From NCBI GenBank assembly GCA_017507985.1, contig JAFVZV010000167.1, positions 1-41,967 of the forward strand: 41,967 nt of DNA. Direction: 5' to 3'. This document shows, piece after piece, positions 15,343-24,336 of this stretch. This stretch comes from Clostridia bacterium (GTDB taxonomy: Bacteria > Bacillota > Clostridia > Oscillospirales > CAG-272). Made by a program: the position numbers and the translations under genes. A model generated the notes under the pieces. The model was given only the letters and a program-made list of their open reading frames with translations. It was not told the DNA's origin and made no database searches. Numbering within the stretch: the first letter of the stretch is position 1; the number at the start of each line of letters is the position of its first letter.

Positions 15343-16176
15343 TTACGCGGCAATGCCCAGATCCAACAGAATCATCTCAGCGGGATGTACCACCTTCGCG
15401 CCGTACAGGTGCAGACCCTTGACTGCATCGGCAAAGCGCTTTTCGGGACGGTAAGCATCGATCTCCGACAACTGCTCGGCAAAAGCGATCGCGCGCTTGG
15501 TTCTTGCCAGACACTTGTGATAGGTGACACCCTCACCGGTTTCCTTGACGATATTGGGGCTGACATAGACCTTGCAGCCGCCAACACTGCCCAGACAACC
15601 AGTTTCCAACGCCTCGCCGTTGTCGGTCGACAGCGTGATCTTCGCCTTAAGAATGAGGGCCGCGATCTCGGGAGAGACCTCCAGAACAACATCGGACGAA
15701 TCGCCCACGCCACTGCCATACAGCGCCGTACGTGCGGAAATCAGCATATCCATGACGTTGTCAGCGGTAACAGCATCGTTTTTGATGGTCTTGCCGGCAT
15801 CACCGTACAAACCGAATACGTAAGAATCTGCCGTGTTAGCCAGCGCAGCTGCTGCCACGCGCATGGCCTCACCCATCAGCTTGGGAGAAGACTGCGCACG
15901 ATCGATGTCGTCGATCTGAAAGTTAAAATATTTTGCCTGATCGATATACAGCTCACGCGCCGTATCATCCAGCGTCTGGGGAGTGGACATATCAGTATTC
16001 TTGGTGTAATCACCAACAGAAACGTCGCCAACGCCGCAGATCTTGACCACCGCACCCTTTTCGCGAATGTCACCCTCGTATGCACGGTTGCAGTTGGAAA
16101 CGGCAACGTAACGCGCATCCAACGAGGATGCCAGTGTTTCACTCCATACAGTAGAAATAAAATTAGAAATAGCCAT
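15343..16176 (-). CDS. Phage major capsid protein (P22 coat/HK97-fold type)
   Basis: 277 aa. MAISNFISTVWSETLASSLD, AVSNCNRAYEGDIREKGAVV, YFNFQIDDIDRAQSS and the middle region AALANTADSYVFGLYGDAG follow the pattern of P22-gp5-like coat proteins (the N-terminal arm 'arf.p.iwS..l...L' and 'f.F.iddid..q'). It should assemble the icosahedral head. The frame is intact with an AAGGAGG ribosome site. It lies directly after the scaffold-like gene, the usual order. Confidence 0.8.
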   Translation of the reverse strand: MAISNFISTVWSETLASSLDARYVAVSNCNRAYEGDIREKGAVVKICGVGDVSVGDYTKNTDMSTPQTLDDTARELYIDQAKYFNFQIDDIDRAQSSPKLMGEAMRVAAAALANTADSYVFGLYGDAGKTIKNDAVTADNVMDMLISARTALYGSGVGDSSDVVLEVSPEIAALILKAKITLSTDNGEALETGCLGSVGGCKVYVSPNIVKETGEGVTYHKCLARTKRAIAFAEQLSEIDAYRPEKRFADAVKGLHLYGAKVVHPAEMILLDLGIAA

Positions 16177-16229
16177 TATTTTTTCCTCCTTGTTTTTTGT
16201 GCCTCACAAGAGGCGTATTTATTGTTGAT

Positions 16230-16733
16230 TTATTGCCAATGACGCATACTTTCAAAGATACGATCGTAGTTTTCACGCACCTCTTGACGGCTCATGGCTC
16301 GCACCTGTGAAGGTGAAAAATAGTTGGATTGCGCCGCACCGGGCAAACCGGTCGAGAGCGCCTCCTTGCGGGCGGTTTGCTCCTCCGCCGCTTTTTTTTG
16401 ATTTTGCACGCCGCGCTCGTACAGCGCATACGCCGCAGCCAGGGGAACGCCCGCGTGTACCTGCGTCCAGACGCTATCAGGCAAAGAGCGAAGCGATACG
16501 TCGGGGAAATAGACCTCAAACTCCTCACACTCGCGTGCCATGCGATCGGTCAGTGTCTGACGCATTTCGATCTCCTGCTCCAGCTCGCGTACACGTGCCG
16601 TCAAAGCTTCGATCGTCTCGGCCGTGCCCTCGTTAGGCTCGGGCAGTACTGTTTTTTCCAAGTGCGGTTGCTCTGCGATCTCCTCCACCTCAAACGGGCA
16701 ATCGATTGCCTCATTCATCATATTGTCCTGCAT
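16230..16733 (-). CDS. Probable phage scaffolding protein
   Basis: 167 aa. Acidic N-terminus, then a coiled-coil-like stretch (ALTARVRELEQEIEMRQTLT) and a basic, Gln/Arg-rich C-terminus (SPSQVRAMSRQEVRENYDRI) that suits coat binding. These features and its place between portal and coat genes fit a head scaffold, which guides assembly and then leaves the shell. Its start overlaps the portal stop by 23 bases and has GGAGAA upstream. The call is inferred, not a family match. Confidence 0.65.
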   Translation of the reverse strand: MQDNMMNEAIDCPFEVEEIAEQPHLEKTVLPEPNEGTAETIEALTARVRELEQEIEMRQTLTDRMARECEEFEVYFPDVSLRSLPDSVWTQVHAGVPLAAAYALYERGVQNQKKAAEEQTARKEALSTGLPGAAQSNYFSPSQVRAMSRQEVRENYDRIFESMRHWQ

Positions 16734-18264
16734 TCACTTCTCCTCCGTTCTCCTCTAACTGTGCGATCAAGTGTCCGCGCATAGGCAAAATGCCCATAGG
16801 TAACTGCTCCAAATACTGTTTAAGCGAAATATGTCCGCCCTCCAACAGCTTTTCCAACGTATTCTGCGTTCCGCTTGCGCTATACTGTGTCAGATTTCCA
16901 ACCTCAACGCGTGCACGCAAAAGGCCGTGACGTAGCACAGCAAAATCGATCTCCTCAACTTGCTTTTTTCCTGCGTCCAGCAACGGAAGCAATACCTTGT
17001 CACTGCAATACGCGCACATCATATCTGCCCAAATATTGGCTACGTCCTCGATGCATTGCTGATAAGCGGAGCATACCTGCTGCAGTGCCGTTCGGGACGC
17101 CTCCTGCAAAGCTAAGATCGCGCTGGTGTTATTTGCCTGCGCCGAGCCAAGCACGGTGTCCGTCGCGCCCATCATTTCCTTGGTCACCGCAATGGCACTT
17201 TCGATCAGCGTCATATAGCCCTCCTGCATCTGCCCCGATCCGACCACCTGGACCGCATCGCCCAGATTGCCACCGACCGCCGCGATTGCCTCACCGACCT
17301 CGTTGGTCCATTCGGGAATACGGCTCTTGTCATAAATGATCTTGGAAAATGCAGTATCCGTCATGTGCTTCATCATCATGGCATACGCGCGATTGATGAA
17401 TTTTTGATTGGCGATCATGCCGCTGACGGGGGAGGTACCATGGAAAGAACCGTACGTAGGCATCCAGTTGAAATACGCCACAGGATACAAATGCATGCCC
17501 GTTGCCACGCGGCGCAATACTACCTCTCGGGTCGACTTTTCAAACCAAACCATGCCATCCTGCTTCCAAAATTTGAGCACCACGGTCGCTTTTGCCTGCT
17601 CCTCGTCCTCAAGCTCGGGCACGGGACGACCATCACCGGCCATTATGGTCGACATATCCGAGCGAATGGCACTTACCTGTTCCTCCGAGCAGCCTTCAGC
17701 ACGCGCCTCACGTCGCAATGCCGCTACGCTTTCTCTGCCTGCCAATAAAATATATTCCTGAGTTTGAATATCTGCGCGGTTCATGTCAGCCGCATACAGC
17801 TCACAGTTGTCCCATACCACCGTTTTAATATCGTTCTCTCCATCAGCCGCTTGCTGATCGAGATAGCAATAAAGAACGCCGTCACCCGACAATGCCGCGT
17901 CAAGCAGTAACCGATAAGTCAAGCGGTCCATATGACAATGGTCCCAGCGGTAGGCCATGTGGCGATTCAACAGCGCAAGCCCCTGCGCCATACGCTCATT
18001 CTGTGCTGCCGTGGGCTGAGGAAGCAGCGAGTCGTCCGAATATGTTACAGACAACCGCCCTCCCGCGACTGCGCCGATCAAATAATCGGTTACACGGCGC
18101 ACAAGATTAAATACCGGTTTTGGCAAGGAGCGCTCTGCTGCGCTCTCGCCCCATTACTCTCCGCAATAAAACCGTTGATTGCGCCCGACAGTTTCATAAA
18201 GTCCGATGCGCCGTTTGTAAGCACGCCCGGCTTGATATTGCTCCCAGGCTCTTGTTTTTCTCAT
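16711..18264 (-). pseudogene. Phage portal protein gene interrupted by in-frame TAA
   Basis: 518 codons. The portal ring is the DNA entry vertex. The ATG at 18264 has a GAAAGGAGAG site and opens MRKTRAWEQYQAGRAYKRRI, then NQRFYCGE, where TAA at 18156-18154 stops it at codon 37. The same frame continues at once with WGESAAERSLPKPVFNLVRR and runs 480 codons to a normal end. Portals commonly read NERFYRG(D/E)QW followed by a P-x-P-V-x-N segment, so the TAA replaces an expected Gln (CAA to TAA). The remaining frame has a TTG at 18126 but no ribosome site. No other stop or frameshift is seen. TAA serves as a normal stop in neighbouring phage genes. Confidence 0.82.
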
Positions 18265-18300
18265 GTTGTTTTCTCTCCTTTCTTGATGAAGAAAATTGCA

Positions 18301-20076
18301 TCATTGCTCGCTGCGCGCGCTGATACGAATGGCATACAATCGCATGGGCCCGTCGTGATCGGTGCGAATCCCCATGCGAACAAAACGGAAACGTCCCACA
18401 CTCACGCGTCGGCGTATGACCGAGATCTCTTTACCATCTCCCCGCAAAGCAAAGCTCTTTCGTCTACCGTTTACATTCTGCAACGTCAGTTGCACCGTTT
18501 GATCCCCACAGCACGCCACGATCTCTGCCGCACACAATCGTTTGCTTCGTTCCGCGAGACCGAAATCCGCAAAGCTCCCTGCAAATTCCGCATCAATGCC
18601 AACGCGCGCCCCCTCGGGGTGCTCCTCGCTGATCAAGGTATCCGCCGTTACCCCCTCACTCATACAATACAGCGTTTGCCCAATACCGATGCCCACGCTC
18701 CCCATAAAGCCAAATACACACTTGGGAGCAAAGCCGTCAAAACTCGTCCATCCCTCACACGCCGCTTGGAAAACGAAGATTCTTGCCTGCTTGCCGGGGC
18801 GATAAAACCAAATCTCTTGATTAAAATCGTCTCTGCATACTGCGGCCTCGCGTCCAAAATCTGCAGGCAACAGCGTTTCAACCGGCATAGAAATGGGCAA
18901 GGCGTTACATTCGTTAAGCTCGTCCGTCTGGCTGTTCCAACGCAGCACACGATGCCCGAATACTGTGATCGGATCGTTACCCAATGTTGAAATCGCCCCC
19001 GTATTGCTACACCCAAATGTCGTGTTGACAGGAATCAGATCGAGCGTACCATTAGCACGCGCTTCTCCGCCTGCCATCCAGCATCCACGCGCGGTAAAGA
19101 TAAGCGAACGATCATAATGTCGGCAGGCACCTGTAATGGCATGAACCCCGTCGCCGACTGTGATTTTATCCTGCGCAGTCACATATAACATACAAGCATT
19201 TCCCAGCACGCTTTTTACCGCATGACGCTGTTGTTGGCCAACAATGCGGCTAACATACATACTTGCCGCTTCTTTTCCGCCGTAGAATATCATGCGCATT
19301 CGCTCTGCCTGCCCGATGTCAGCCATGCGGCGGCAACACAAAACATCTGCACGTTGAGAAATAAAATCGAACGGCATACTCAAATAGATCTCAACCTTTG
19401 CTCCTGCCGGTATTTCATCGCTGATTGAAATCATATTCATCGTTGGGCTATAGCTGATATTTCCGGTATATCTCTCACCGTCAATCAACATCGCGTCCAC
19501 CGCTTCGGGAACAAGCGCGCGCAATGCGATGTTTCTATTTGCCGCACCTAATACATATTGCACACGCAAGCGCCGCGAAAGCAAATTGGGAGACTCATAT
19601 ACCACATGTGTACTCTCATCGCTTGTCGACCAATCCTTGCCGTACAACGGCACGTATGCCTCAATCGGGGCCATCTCCGTAGGTGTCAGCATCCAAAGCT
19701 CCTCACCGTCCAAAAGCAACAGCGCTCCGTCGTAAGAAGCAAACTCTACACGCCCCTCTTCGGTCGTCAAGTCTCCGATTTTGACGGTCTGTATCCCGTT
19801 CTCTTGCTCCGACAGTACGTACACACCGCTGCCCGCAACGGCATAATGTTCATTAACGCCCTCTCGAAGAATCGTCGTTCCACCGCGAATATCCCTGGGG
19901 AGCGTAACCAACGGCACAAGACCACCTCGCCTTGCCAAGGATCCATCGCGCAATCGACGAAAATTGCGCAACTCAAAGCTACCCTTGCCTCCGCATAATG
20001 CCGCCGACCGATCCAGTGAGCCAAAGGAGTCGAATACGACCCGATGCGTGCGATCGTTCATTTTTTCATATTTCAT
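18301..20076 (-). CDS. Phage structural protein, hub/stabilisation-like (unrecognised)
   Basis: 591 aa, intact, with AAAGGAGAAGG before the ATG at 20076. No family is recognised with certainty. It is rich in short beta-strands and repeated aromatic turns (FGSLDRSAALCGGKGSFELR, NEHYAVAGSGVYVL, VFGHRVLRWNSQTDE), which suggests a beta-propeller or beta-sandwich tail-hub or DNA-stabilisation protein as found in short-tailed phages. It lies between terL and portal, an unusual place for a hub, and may be a host-adapted cargo or receptor protein instead. Confidence 0.5.
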   Translation of the reverse strand: MKYEKMNDRTHRVVFDSFGSLDRSAALCGGKGSFELRNFRRLRDGSLARRGGLVPLVTLPRDIRGGTTILREGVNEHYAVAGSGVYVLSEQENGIQTVKIGDLTTEEGRVEFASYDGALLLLDGEELWMLTPTEMAPIEAYVPLYGKDWSTSDESTHVVYESPNLLSRRLRVQYVLGAANRNIALRALVPEAVDAMLIDGERYTGNISYSPTMNMISISDEIPAGAKVEIYLSMPFDFISQRADVLCCRRMADIGQAERMRMIFYGGKEAASMYVSRIVGQQQRHAVKSVLGNACMLYVTAQDKITVGDGVHAITGACRHYDRSLIFTARGCWMAGGEARANGTLDLIPVNTTFGCSNTGAISTLGNDPITVFGHRVLRWNSQTDELNECNALPISMPVETLLPADFGREAAVCRDDFNQEIWFYRPGKQARIFVFQAACEGWTSFDGFAPKCVFGFMGSVGIGIGQTLYCMSEGVTADTLISEEHPEGARVGIDAEFAGSFADFGLAERSKRLCAAEIVACCGDQTVQLTLQNVNGRRKSFALRGDGKEISVIRRRVSVGRFRFVRMGIRTDHDGPMRLYAIRISARSEQ

Positions 20077-20096
20077 GTCCTTCTCCTTTCCGTGGG

Positions 20097-21427
20097 TCAA
20101 TCCCACACATCACGTACAGAAAAGCGGAATGTGCTTTCCAAGGCCTTGGCGTCTTGCCTGTTGGTCATGCCAATACGGCTCATCACCGCATAGCGCAACG
20201 CCTCCGGCGCGTGTGTCACCGCGTGCGGATTGGCGGCGGCATCCTCGGGACGGTGAGGATCACACAACAGAGATTGCATATGGAAATCAATTCAGTACAT
20301 CGCTTGGAAATACGAAGATCGCTTTGTCCATCCTTGCCGTGCAAATATTCGCGAAGTAAGCGCCATCCTGCCACACGTCGATCATCAGCACGGCACAGCG
20401 GTGCAAGCTCGGCCGCGCCCAGCATGATCGAAACACCCGAGCGTCCGCTGTCCTGCCGCCTATTCCAAAGATCGGGCGAGGCAACGATATATTCAACGCG
20501 TCTCGGTGCGTCGGCAAGAAAGTGCGAAGTTTGCCGTGCGGCCTCGCCAAGCGTTAAGCCCGATCGACAAAATTCGCGGTCAACATACAAACGCCCCTGC
20601 TCGTCCTCGCTCAGTAATAGCACCGCGAGACGGTCAAAGCCATAGTCCATCGCCGCGAACGTGCACACGGCGCGCCCTCTGCTCTCCCCCACGCCAAAGG
20701 TGTGCTTGTCCTCATCGAATTCGGAAAAGAATTGCCCTTCAAACACATCCCACCGCCCGTCCAGCCAGGCGGCACGCAAACGGTCAGGCAACGATTTTAA
20801 TCCTTGGACGTAGGCAGGGTCTGAACTTGTCAGCACAGTATTGTCCCACACACGTGCCGAGATAAAGCAGTAATCCTCGCTGTTTTCCCCCGCGCGAAAA
20901 TCGCGATCGATAAACAGTCGCTTGACCCAACTGTGCCCAACACCGCCGGGATTGCAGGTCAGATACATCCGACGCGGCATATCACGCACCCCGCGCAAGG
21001 CCGCCTTCAAACAAGAAAACTGCATCTCACTCAGCTGTGTTGCCTCATCAATGGCGATGATGTCGTATTCCTGCCCTTGATATCGCAGCGCATCGCGCTC
21101 GCTGTCGCAATAACCACATTCAATACGACTGCCATTATCCATCAAAAACGCGTTTTCGCTCGCTGAAAAATGCAGGATCGCGCCATATTCAGACAATAGC
21201 GGTAAGACATGATTGGCCTTCAGCTCAGCCAGTGTTCGCCGCACCAAAAGACAGCGTATGCCGGGATAGCACAGACACAACCCGACCAGCTTGCGTCTCA
21301 GTGCCCAGGATTTTCCGCCGCCCCGTGCTCCGCCGTACGCCGTATACCGCGCCCGAGAAGCAAAAAACTGCGCTTGCTTTTCATTTGGCACACCGCCGAT
21401 ATGCACCGTCCGACTCGCACCGATCAT
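20097..21427 (-). pseudogene. Phage terminase large subunit gene with frameshift near its 3' end
   Basis: The first frame (21427 to 20216) encodes the ATPase and start of the nuclease: Walker A-like YGGARGGGKSWALRRK, Walker B IIAIDEATQLSEMQFS, the coupling segment LTCNPGGVGHSWVKR and nuclease MDYGFDRLAVLLL. Near 20285 this frame drifts (ELISICNLCC), while another frame opens with MQSLLCDPHRPEDAAANPHA, then VTHAPEALRYAVMSRIGM, the standard TerL ending. A single missing base in a short C run would rejoin them as ELISHMQSL. The start overlaps the small subunit stop by four bases. Without repair the nuclease would lack its last acidic residues. Confidence 0.82.
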
Positions 21428-21867
21428 TTTCCATCCTCCCCAATGTTGTGGTCGAACACAACGCGCACCTGCTTGGCGCTCTCGTCCTTCACCTCGCCTC
21501 TGGGCTGTTCATACCCCAAGCGACGGCGAAAGTACGTCATCGCCAATAGCGCCGACTTGCCGGGAATACGCTCGGCATTGAGCGCACCGTCCTCCAGGAC
21601 CGCTAAAATAGCATCATACACAGCAGGATATTGATCTCCCAACCGTTGAAGCTCGCCAAGACCTATGCCCATCGCCCGCCCGAAGCCGGCAAGATTCGGG
21701 AAGAGTGCCCGATCTCCCATCTGTTGCCCATGCTCCAAGCAGTCGCTCACATAGCGCTCGGCTTTTTCAATGATGCTCCCCTCGCGAAACATACGTTCGA
21801 TGCTTTTCAAATGCTCCTTACCGCATTTGCGCCCCCTGTGTGGCGCCTTTGCTTGTTCATCCGTCAT
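21424..21867 (-). CDS. Phage terminase small subunit-like protein
   Basis: 147 aa. The N-terminus is basic and linker-like, then comes a helical region (LFPNLAGFGRAMGIGLGELQ, RLGDQYPAVYDAI) with an HTH-like layout, and a C-terminal RYF-type segment (ALLAMTYFRRRLGYEQPRGE) common in DNA-packaging small subunits. It should recognise the packaging site and hand DNA to TerL. The ATG at 21867 is chosen because GGAGGAGGGAG precedes it; an upstream start at 21918 lacks one. It is the first gene of the module, four-base overlap with terL. Confidence 0.7.
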   Translation of the reverse strand: MTDEQAKAPHRGRKCGKEHLKSIERMFREGSIIEKAERYVSDCLEHGQQMGDRALFPNLAGFGRAMGIGLGELQRLGDQYPAVYDAILAVLEDGALNAERIPGKSALLAMTYFRRRLGYEQPRGEVKDESAKQVRVVFDHNIGEDGK

Positions 21868-21961
21868 TCCATACTCCCTCCTCCTTTCTTTCCTGTACGG
21901 CGGCATGATATCATACATTCAAGTGTCAATCAGCGTCCTTTGATGCCACGATGTGACAAAA

Positions 21962-22003
21962 CAAAAAAATCACCATTCAAACGCATAACGAATGAATGGT
22001 GAT
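21962..22003 (-). terminator. Rho-independent terminator of the sugar isomerase operon
   Basis: 11-bp arms (21969-21979, 21993-22003), 13-base loop, followed on the minus strand by ATTTTTTTG. It separates the sugar operon from the phage module. Confidence 0.75.
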
Positions 22004-22019
22004 TTCTTTCTATTCGATT

Positions 22020-22988
22020 TTATGCCCAACTCATCGTGGTGGGCTTGGCCTCCTCAATGATCACGCCCTTGAGGAACTCGACAGCCTTGCATAGGCCCTC
22101 GTCGATGGTCATCAGGCTGTCCTCGTGCTCGATGGAAAGCACACGATCGTAGCCGCACAGACGGAGATTGGAGACCAAATCTCTCCAGTAGCTCTCGCCG
22201 TTGCCGTAGCCGACCGTACGGAATACCCAAGCGCGGTGCAGCTCGTCGCCGTAGTGCTTGGTATCAAGCACACCGTTTTTGGCTACGTTGTACGAATCGA
22301 TCTTGGTATCCTTGGCATGAACGTGATAGATAGCTCCGGCCAGCTCACGAATGGCAGCCACGGGATCCATACCTTGCCAGATCAGGTGAGAGGGGTCGAA
22401 GTTAGCGCCAATTGCGTCCCCGACTGCCGCACGCAGGCGAAGCAAGGTTTCAGGATTGTAAACGCAAAAACCGGGATGCATCTCAAATGCGATGTGAGGC
22501 ACGTGGTGTGCCACAGCAAACGCTGCCGCATCCTTCCAATACGGAATGACCTTTTCCTCCCACTGCCAGTTGAGAATCTTCAAATAATCATCCGGCCAAG
22601 GGCAGGTCACCCAGTTGGGATACTTGGCACCTTCATGGTCGCCTGGGCAACCCGAGAAGGTGATCACGGTATCCACGCCCATTTTTTCCGCCAGCAATAC
22701 CGCGTTGCGGAAATCCTTATCAAACTGTGCCGCAATCGCCGCATCGGGATGCAAGGCGTTGCCGTGCGCAGCCAATGCGCAAACGGTCACATCATATTTG
22801 TTCAGCGTTGCGATAAACGCCTCATATTTTGCCTCATCGGCCAGCAATTCCTCGGGATTGCAGTGGGCTTTGCCGGGATATCCGCCTGCGCCAAGCTCAA
22901 CCGTGTGAACGCCCAAGCCCGTCAAAATGGCCAACGTTTCATCCAGCGATTTATTGCCGTAGAGATTGGCAAGAACACTAAGTTTCAT
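22020..22988 (-). CDS. Sugar phosphate isomerase/epimerase (TIM barrel)
   Basis: 322 aa of the xylose isomerase-like TIM-barrel family (IolE/AP endonuclease 2 fold). Visible barrel strands carry metal ligands in IAFEMHPGFCVYN, IGANFDPSHLIWQGMD, YHVHAKDTK and LSIEHEDSLM, giving the family's Glu/Asp/His/Glu set. It opens MKLSVLANLYGNKSLDETLA. The substrate is probably a cyclitol or ketosugar; the partner dehydrogenase lies 21 bases upstream, an arrangement typical of inositol-like or unusual-sugar catabolism. Cytoplasmic. Confidence 0.9.
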   Translation of the reverse strand: MKLSVLANLYGNKSLDETLAILTGLGVHTVELGAGGYPGKAHCNPEELLADEAKYEAFIATLNKYDVTVCALAAHGNALHPDAAIAAQFDKDFRNAVLLAEKMGVDTVITFSGCPGDHEGAKYPNWVTCPWPDDYLKILNWQWEEKVIPYWKDAAAFAVAHHVPHIAFEMHPGFCVYNPETLLRLRAAVGDAIGANFDPSHLIWQGMDPVAAIRELAGAIYHVHAKDTKIDSYNVAKNGVLDTKHYGDELHRAWVFRTVGYGNGESYWRDLVSNLRLCGYDRVLSIEHEDSLMTIDEGLCKAVEFLKGVIIEEAKPTTMSWA

Positions 22989-23009
22989 GCTATCGTCCTC
23001 CGGGATTGA

Positions 23010-24107
23010 TCAATCAAAGTAATATGCCTCACCCGTCTTAGCCGAGGTGTAAATACCCTCAAGAATTCGAGTGATGGTGTAGGCCTGCTCAGGGGTGACG
23101 CAGGGAGTTTTGTCGTTGATAACAGCATCGATCCACTGGCGCGCCTCACGCACCTCGGGGGCCTCGTTGCCGTTGCCATCGTAGAAGGCTACACCACCGG
23201 CAGCCAGCGAAGGCTTAAGTACATACTGACAGCCATTACGAATACCATTGATGCGGATACCGTCCAGCATATCTGCGCCGGCCTTAGTACCGCAGATGGT
23301 AGTGATCGCCTCACGAGTGTCGAGCATATTAAGCGCCCAAGAGGACTCCAGCATAATGGTCGCGCCGTTTTCCATGACGATCATACCAAAGGCACTATCC
23401 TCAACCGTAAACTTCGCAGGATCCCAGTCACCCCAAGCATTGCCCGTCTTGGTATCATTGTTGAGCTTGTGGTAAGCCGTACCGATGCAGTACTTGGGCT
23501 TGTAGTTGTCCATCATCCACAACGTCAAGTCAAGCGCATGAGTGCCGATATCGATCAGCGGACCGCCGCCCTGCTCATATTCATTGAGGAATACGCCCCA
23601 AGTGGGAACGGCTCTACGGCGCAAAGCCGTTGCCTTGGCATAGTAGATCTCACCGAAGGTACCATCCATTGCCTCTTTCTTCATATACATAGCATCGGGA
23701 CGCTGACGGGACTGATAGCCGATGGTCAGCTTTTTGCCGGTACGCTCAGCAGCATCCAGCATCTTCTTTGCCTCGGCAGAATTGATGGCCATAGGCTTTT
23801 CACACATGACGTGCTTACCTGCCTCAAGCGCATCGACCGTAATAAAGCTGTGCGCACGGTTGGGCGTGCAGACGTGAACGATATCAATGCTCTCATCCTT
23901 GAGCAGCTCCTTGTAATCTTCATAAACAGCAGCATCCGGCGTGCCGTATTGCTCCTTCGCCTTTTGCGCACGCTCAACGATGATATCGCAGAACGCCACC
24001 ATTTCGACGTTGTTCAATTTAGCAAGCGAGGGCATATGCTTGCCGTTTGCAATACCGCCGCAACCGACGATACCGATTCTTACCTTTTCATTTGCACCAA
24101 TAGCCAT
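23010..24107 (-). CDS. Gfo/Idh/MocA family oxidoreductase
   Basis: 365 aa. The N-terminal Rossmann domain has KVRIGIVGCGGIANGKHMPS and the family's key EKPMAI motif with the catalytic Lys (VMCEKPMAINSAEAKKML), followed by GYQSRQRP. The C-terminal alpha/beta domain carries IDIGTHALDLTLWMM with the conserved Asp/His pair. It oxidises or epimerises a sugar or cyclitol with NAD(P). The ATG at 24107 has AGGAGG seven to eight bases upstream and is preferred over 24122. First gene of a two-gene operon with the isomerase. Confidence 0.93.
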   Translation of the reverse strand: MAIGANEKVRIGIVGCGGIANGKHMPSLAKLNNVEMVAFCDIIVERAQKAKEQYGTPDAAVYEDYKELLKDESIDIVHVCTPNRAHSFITVDALEAGKHVMCEKPMAINSAEAKKMLDAAERTGKKLTIGYQSRQRPDAMYMKKEAMDGTFGEIYYAKATALRRRAVPTWGVFLNEYEQGGGPLIDIGTHALDLTLWMMDNYKPKYCIGTAYHKLNNDTKTGNAWGDWDPAKFTVEDSAFGMIVMENGATIMLESSWALNMLDTREAITTICGTKAGADMLDGIRINGIRNGCQYVLKPSLAAGGVAFYDGNGNEAPEVREARQWIDAVINDKTPCVTPEQAYTITRILEGIYTSAKTGEAYYFD

Positions 24108-24157
24108 TGTTGAATCCTCCATGCAAAGAGATTTGATTTAGGGGATTGTCCCTATTG

Positions 24158-24182
24158 ATTATATCATACCGCATTTTGTCAA
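24158..24182 (-). promoter_or_regulatory. Candidate promoter of the Gfo/Idh/MocA-isomerase operon
   Basis: The minus strand carries TGATATAAT, an extended TGn -10 with perfect TATAAT (24163-24158), about 50 bases before the ATG. A TTGACA is present (24182-24177), but only 13 bases upstream of the -10, too close for a standard -35. Confidence 0.45.
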
Positions 24183-24285
24183 ACATTTCAAGTATTATCT
24201 TGAAATTCGCTTTGCGAGATTGGATGGATGCACAAATGGCGCGAGAGATTTTTGTGCATGTTGAATGGTGGGGAGGGTCTATCTG

Positions 24286-24336
24286 AATTTTCAACAACTT
24301 CTCCTACAACCTCGCACAGCTTGCGCGCGCTCGGTG
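24286..24336 (+). repeat. Left terminal inverted repeat of the hairpin-rich element
   Basis: 51 bases from AATTTTCAACAACT to GCGCGCGCTCGGTG. Matches the reverse complement of 24795-24844 with five mismatches and one single-base gap. The inner edge CGCGCGCTCGGTG is identical in both copies. Confidence 0.85.

Noticed and set aside
14869-16242. A 457-residue plus-strand frame opposite the coat and connector genes
   Set aside because: No ribosome site, overlaps the hprK terminator, and the minus-strand genes have clear starts and family features.
18127-18156. Alternative genetic code in the phage module (TAA read as Gln)
   Set aside because: Other phage genes in the module end normally with TAA and no other in-frame TAA occurs, so a nonsense change or error is simpler.
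24158-24182. TTGACA 13 bases from a TATAAT before the Gfo/Idh/MocA operon as a novel promoter class
   Set aside because: The TATAAT has an extended TGn element and can work without a spaced -35; the TTGACA is most simply chance.
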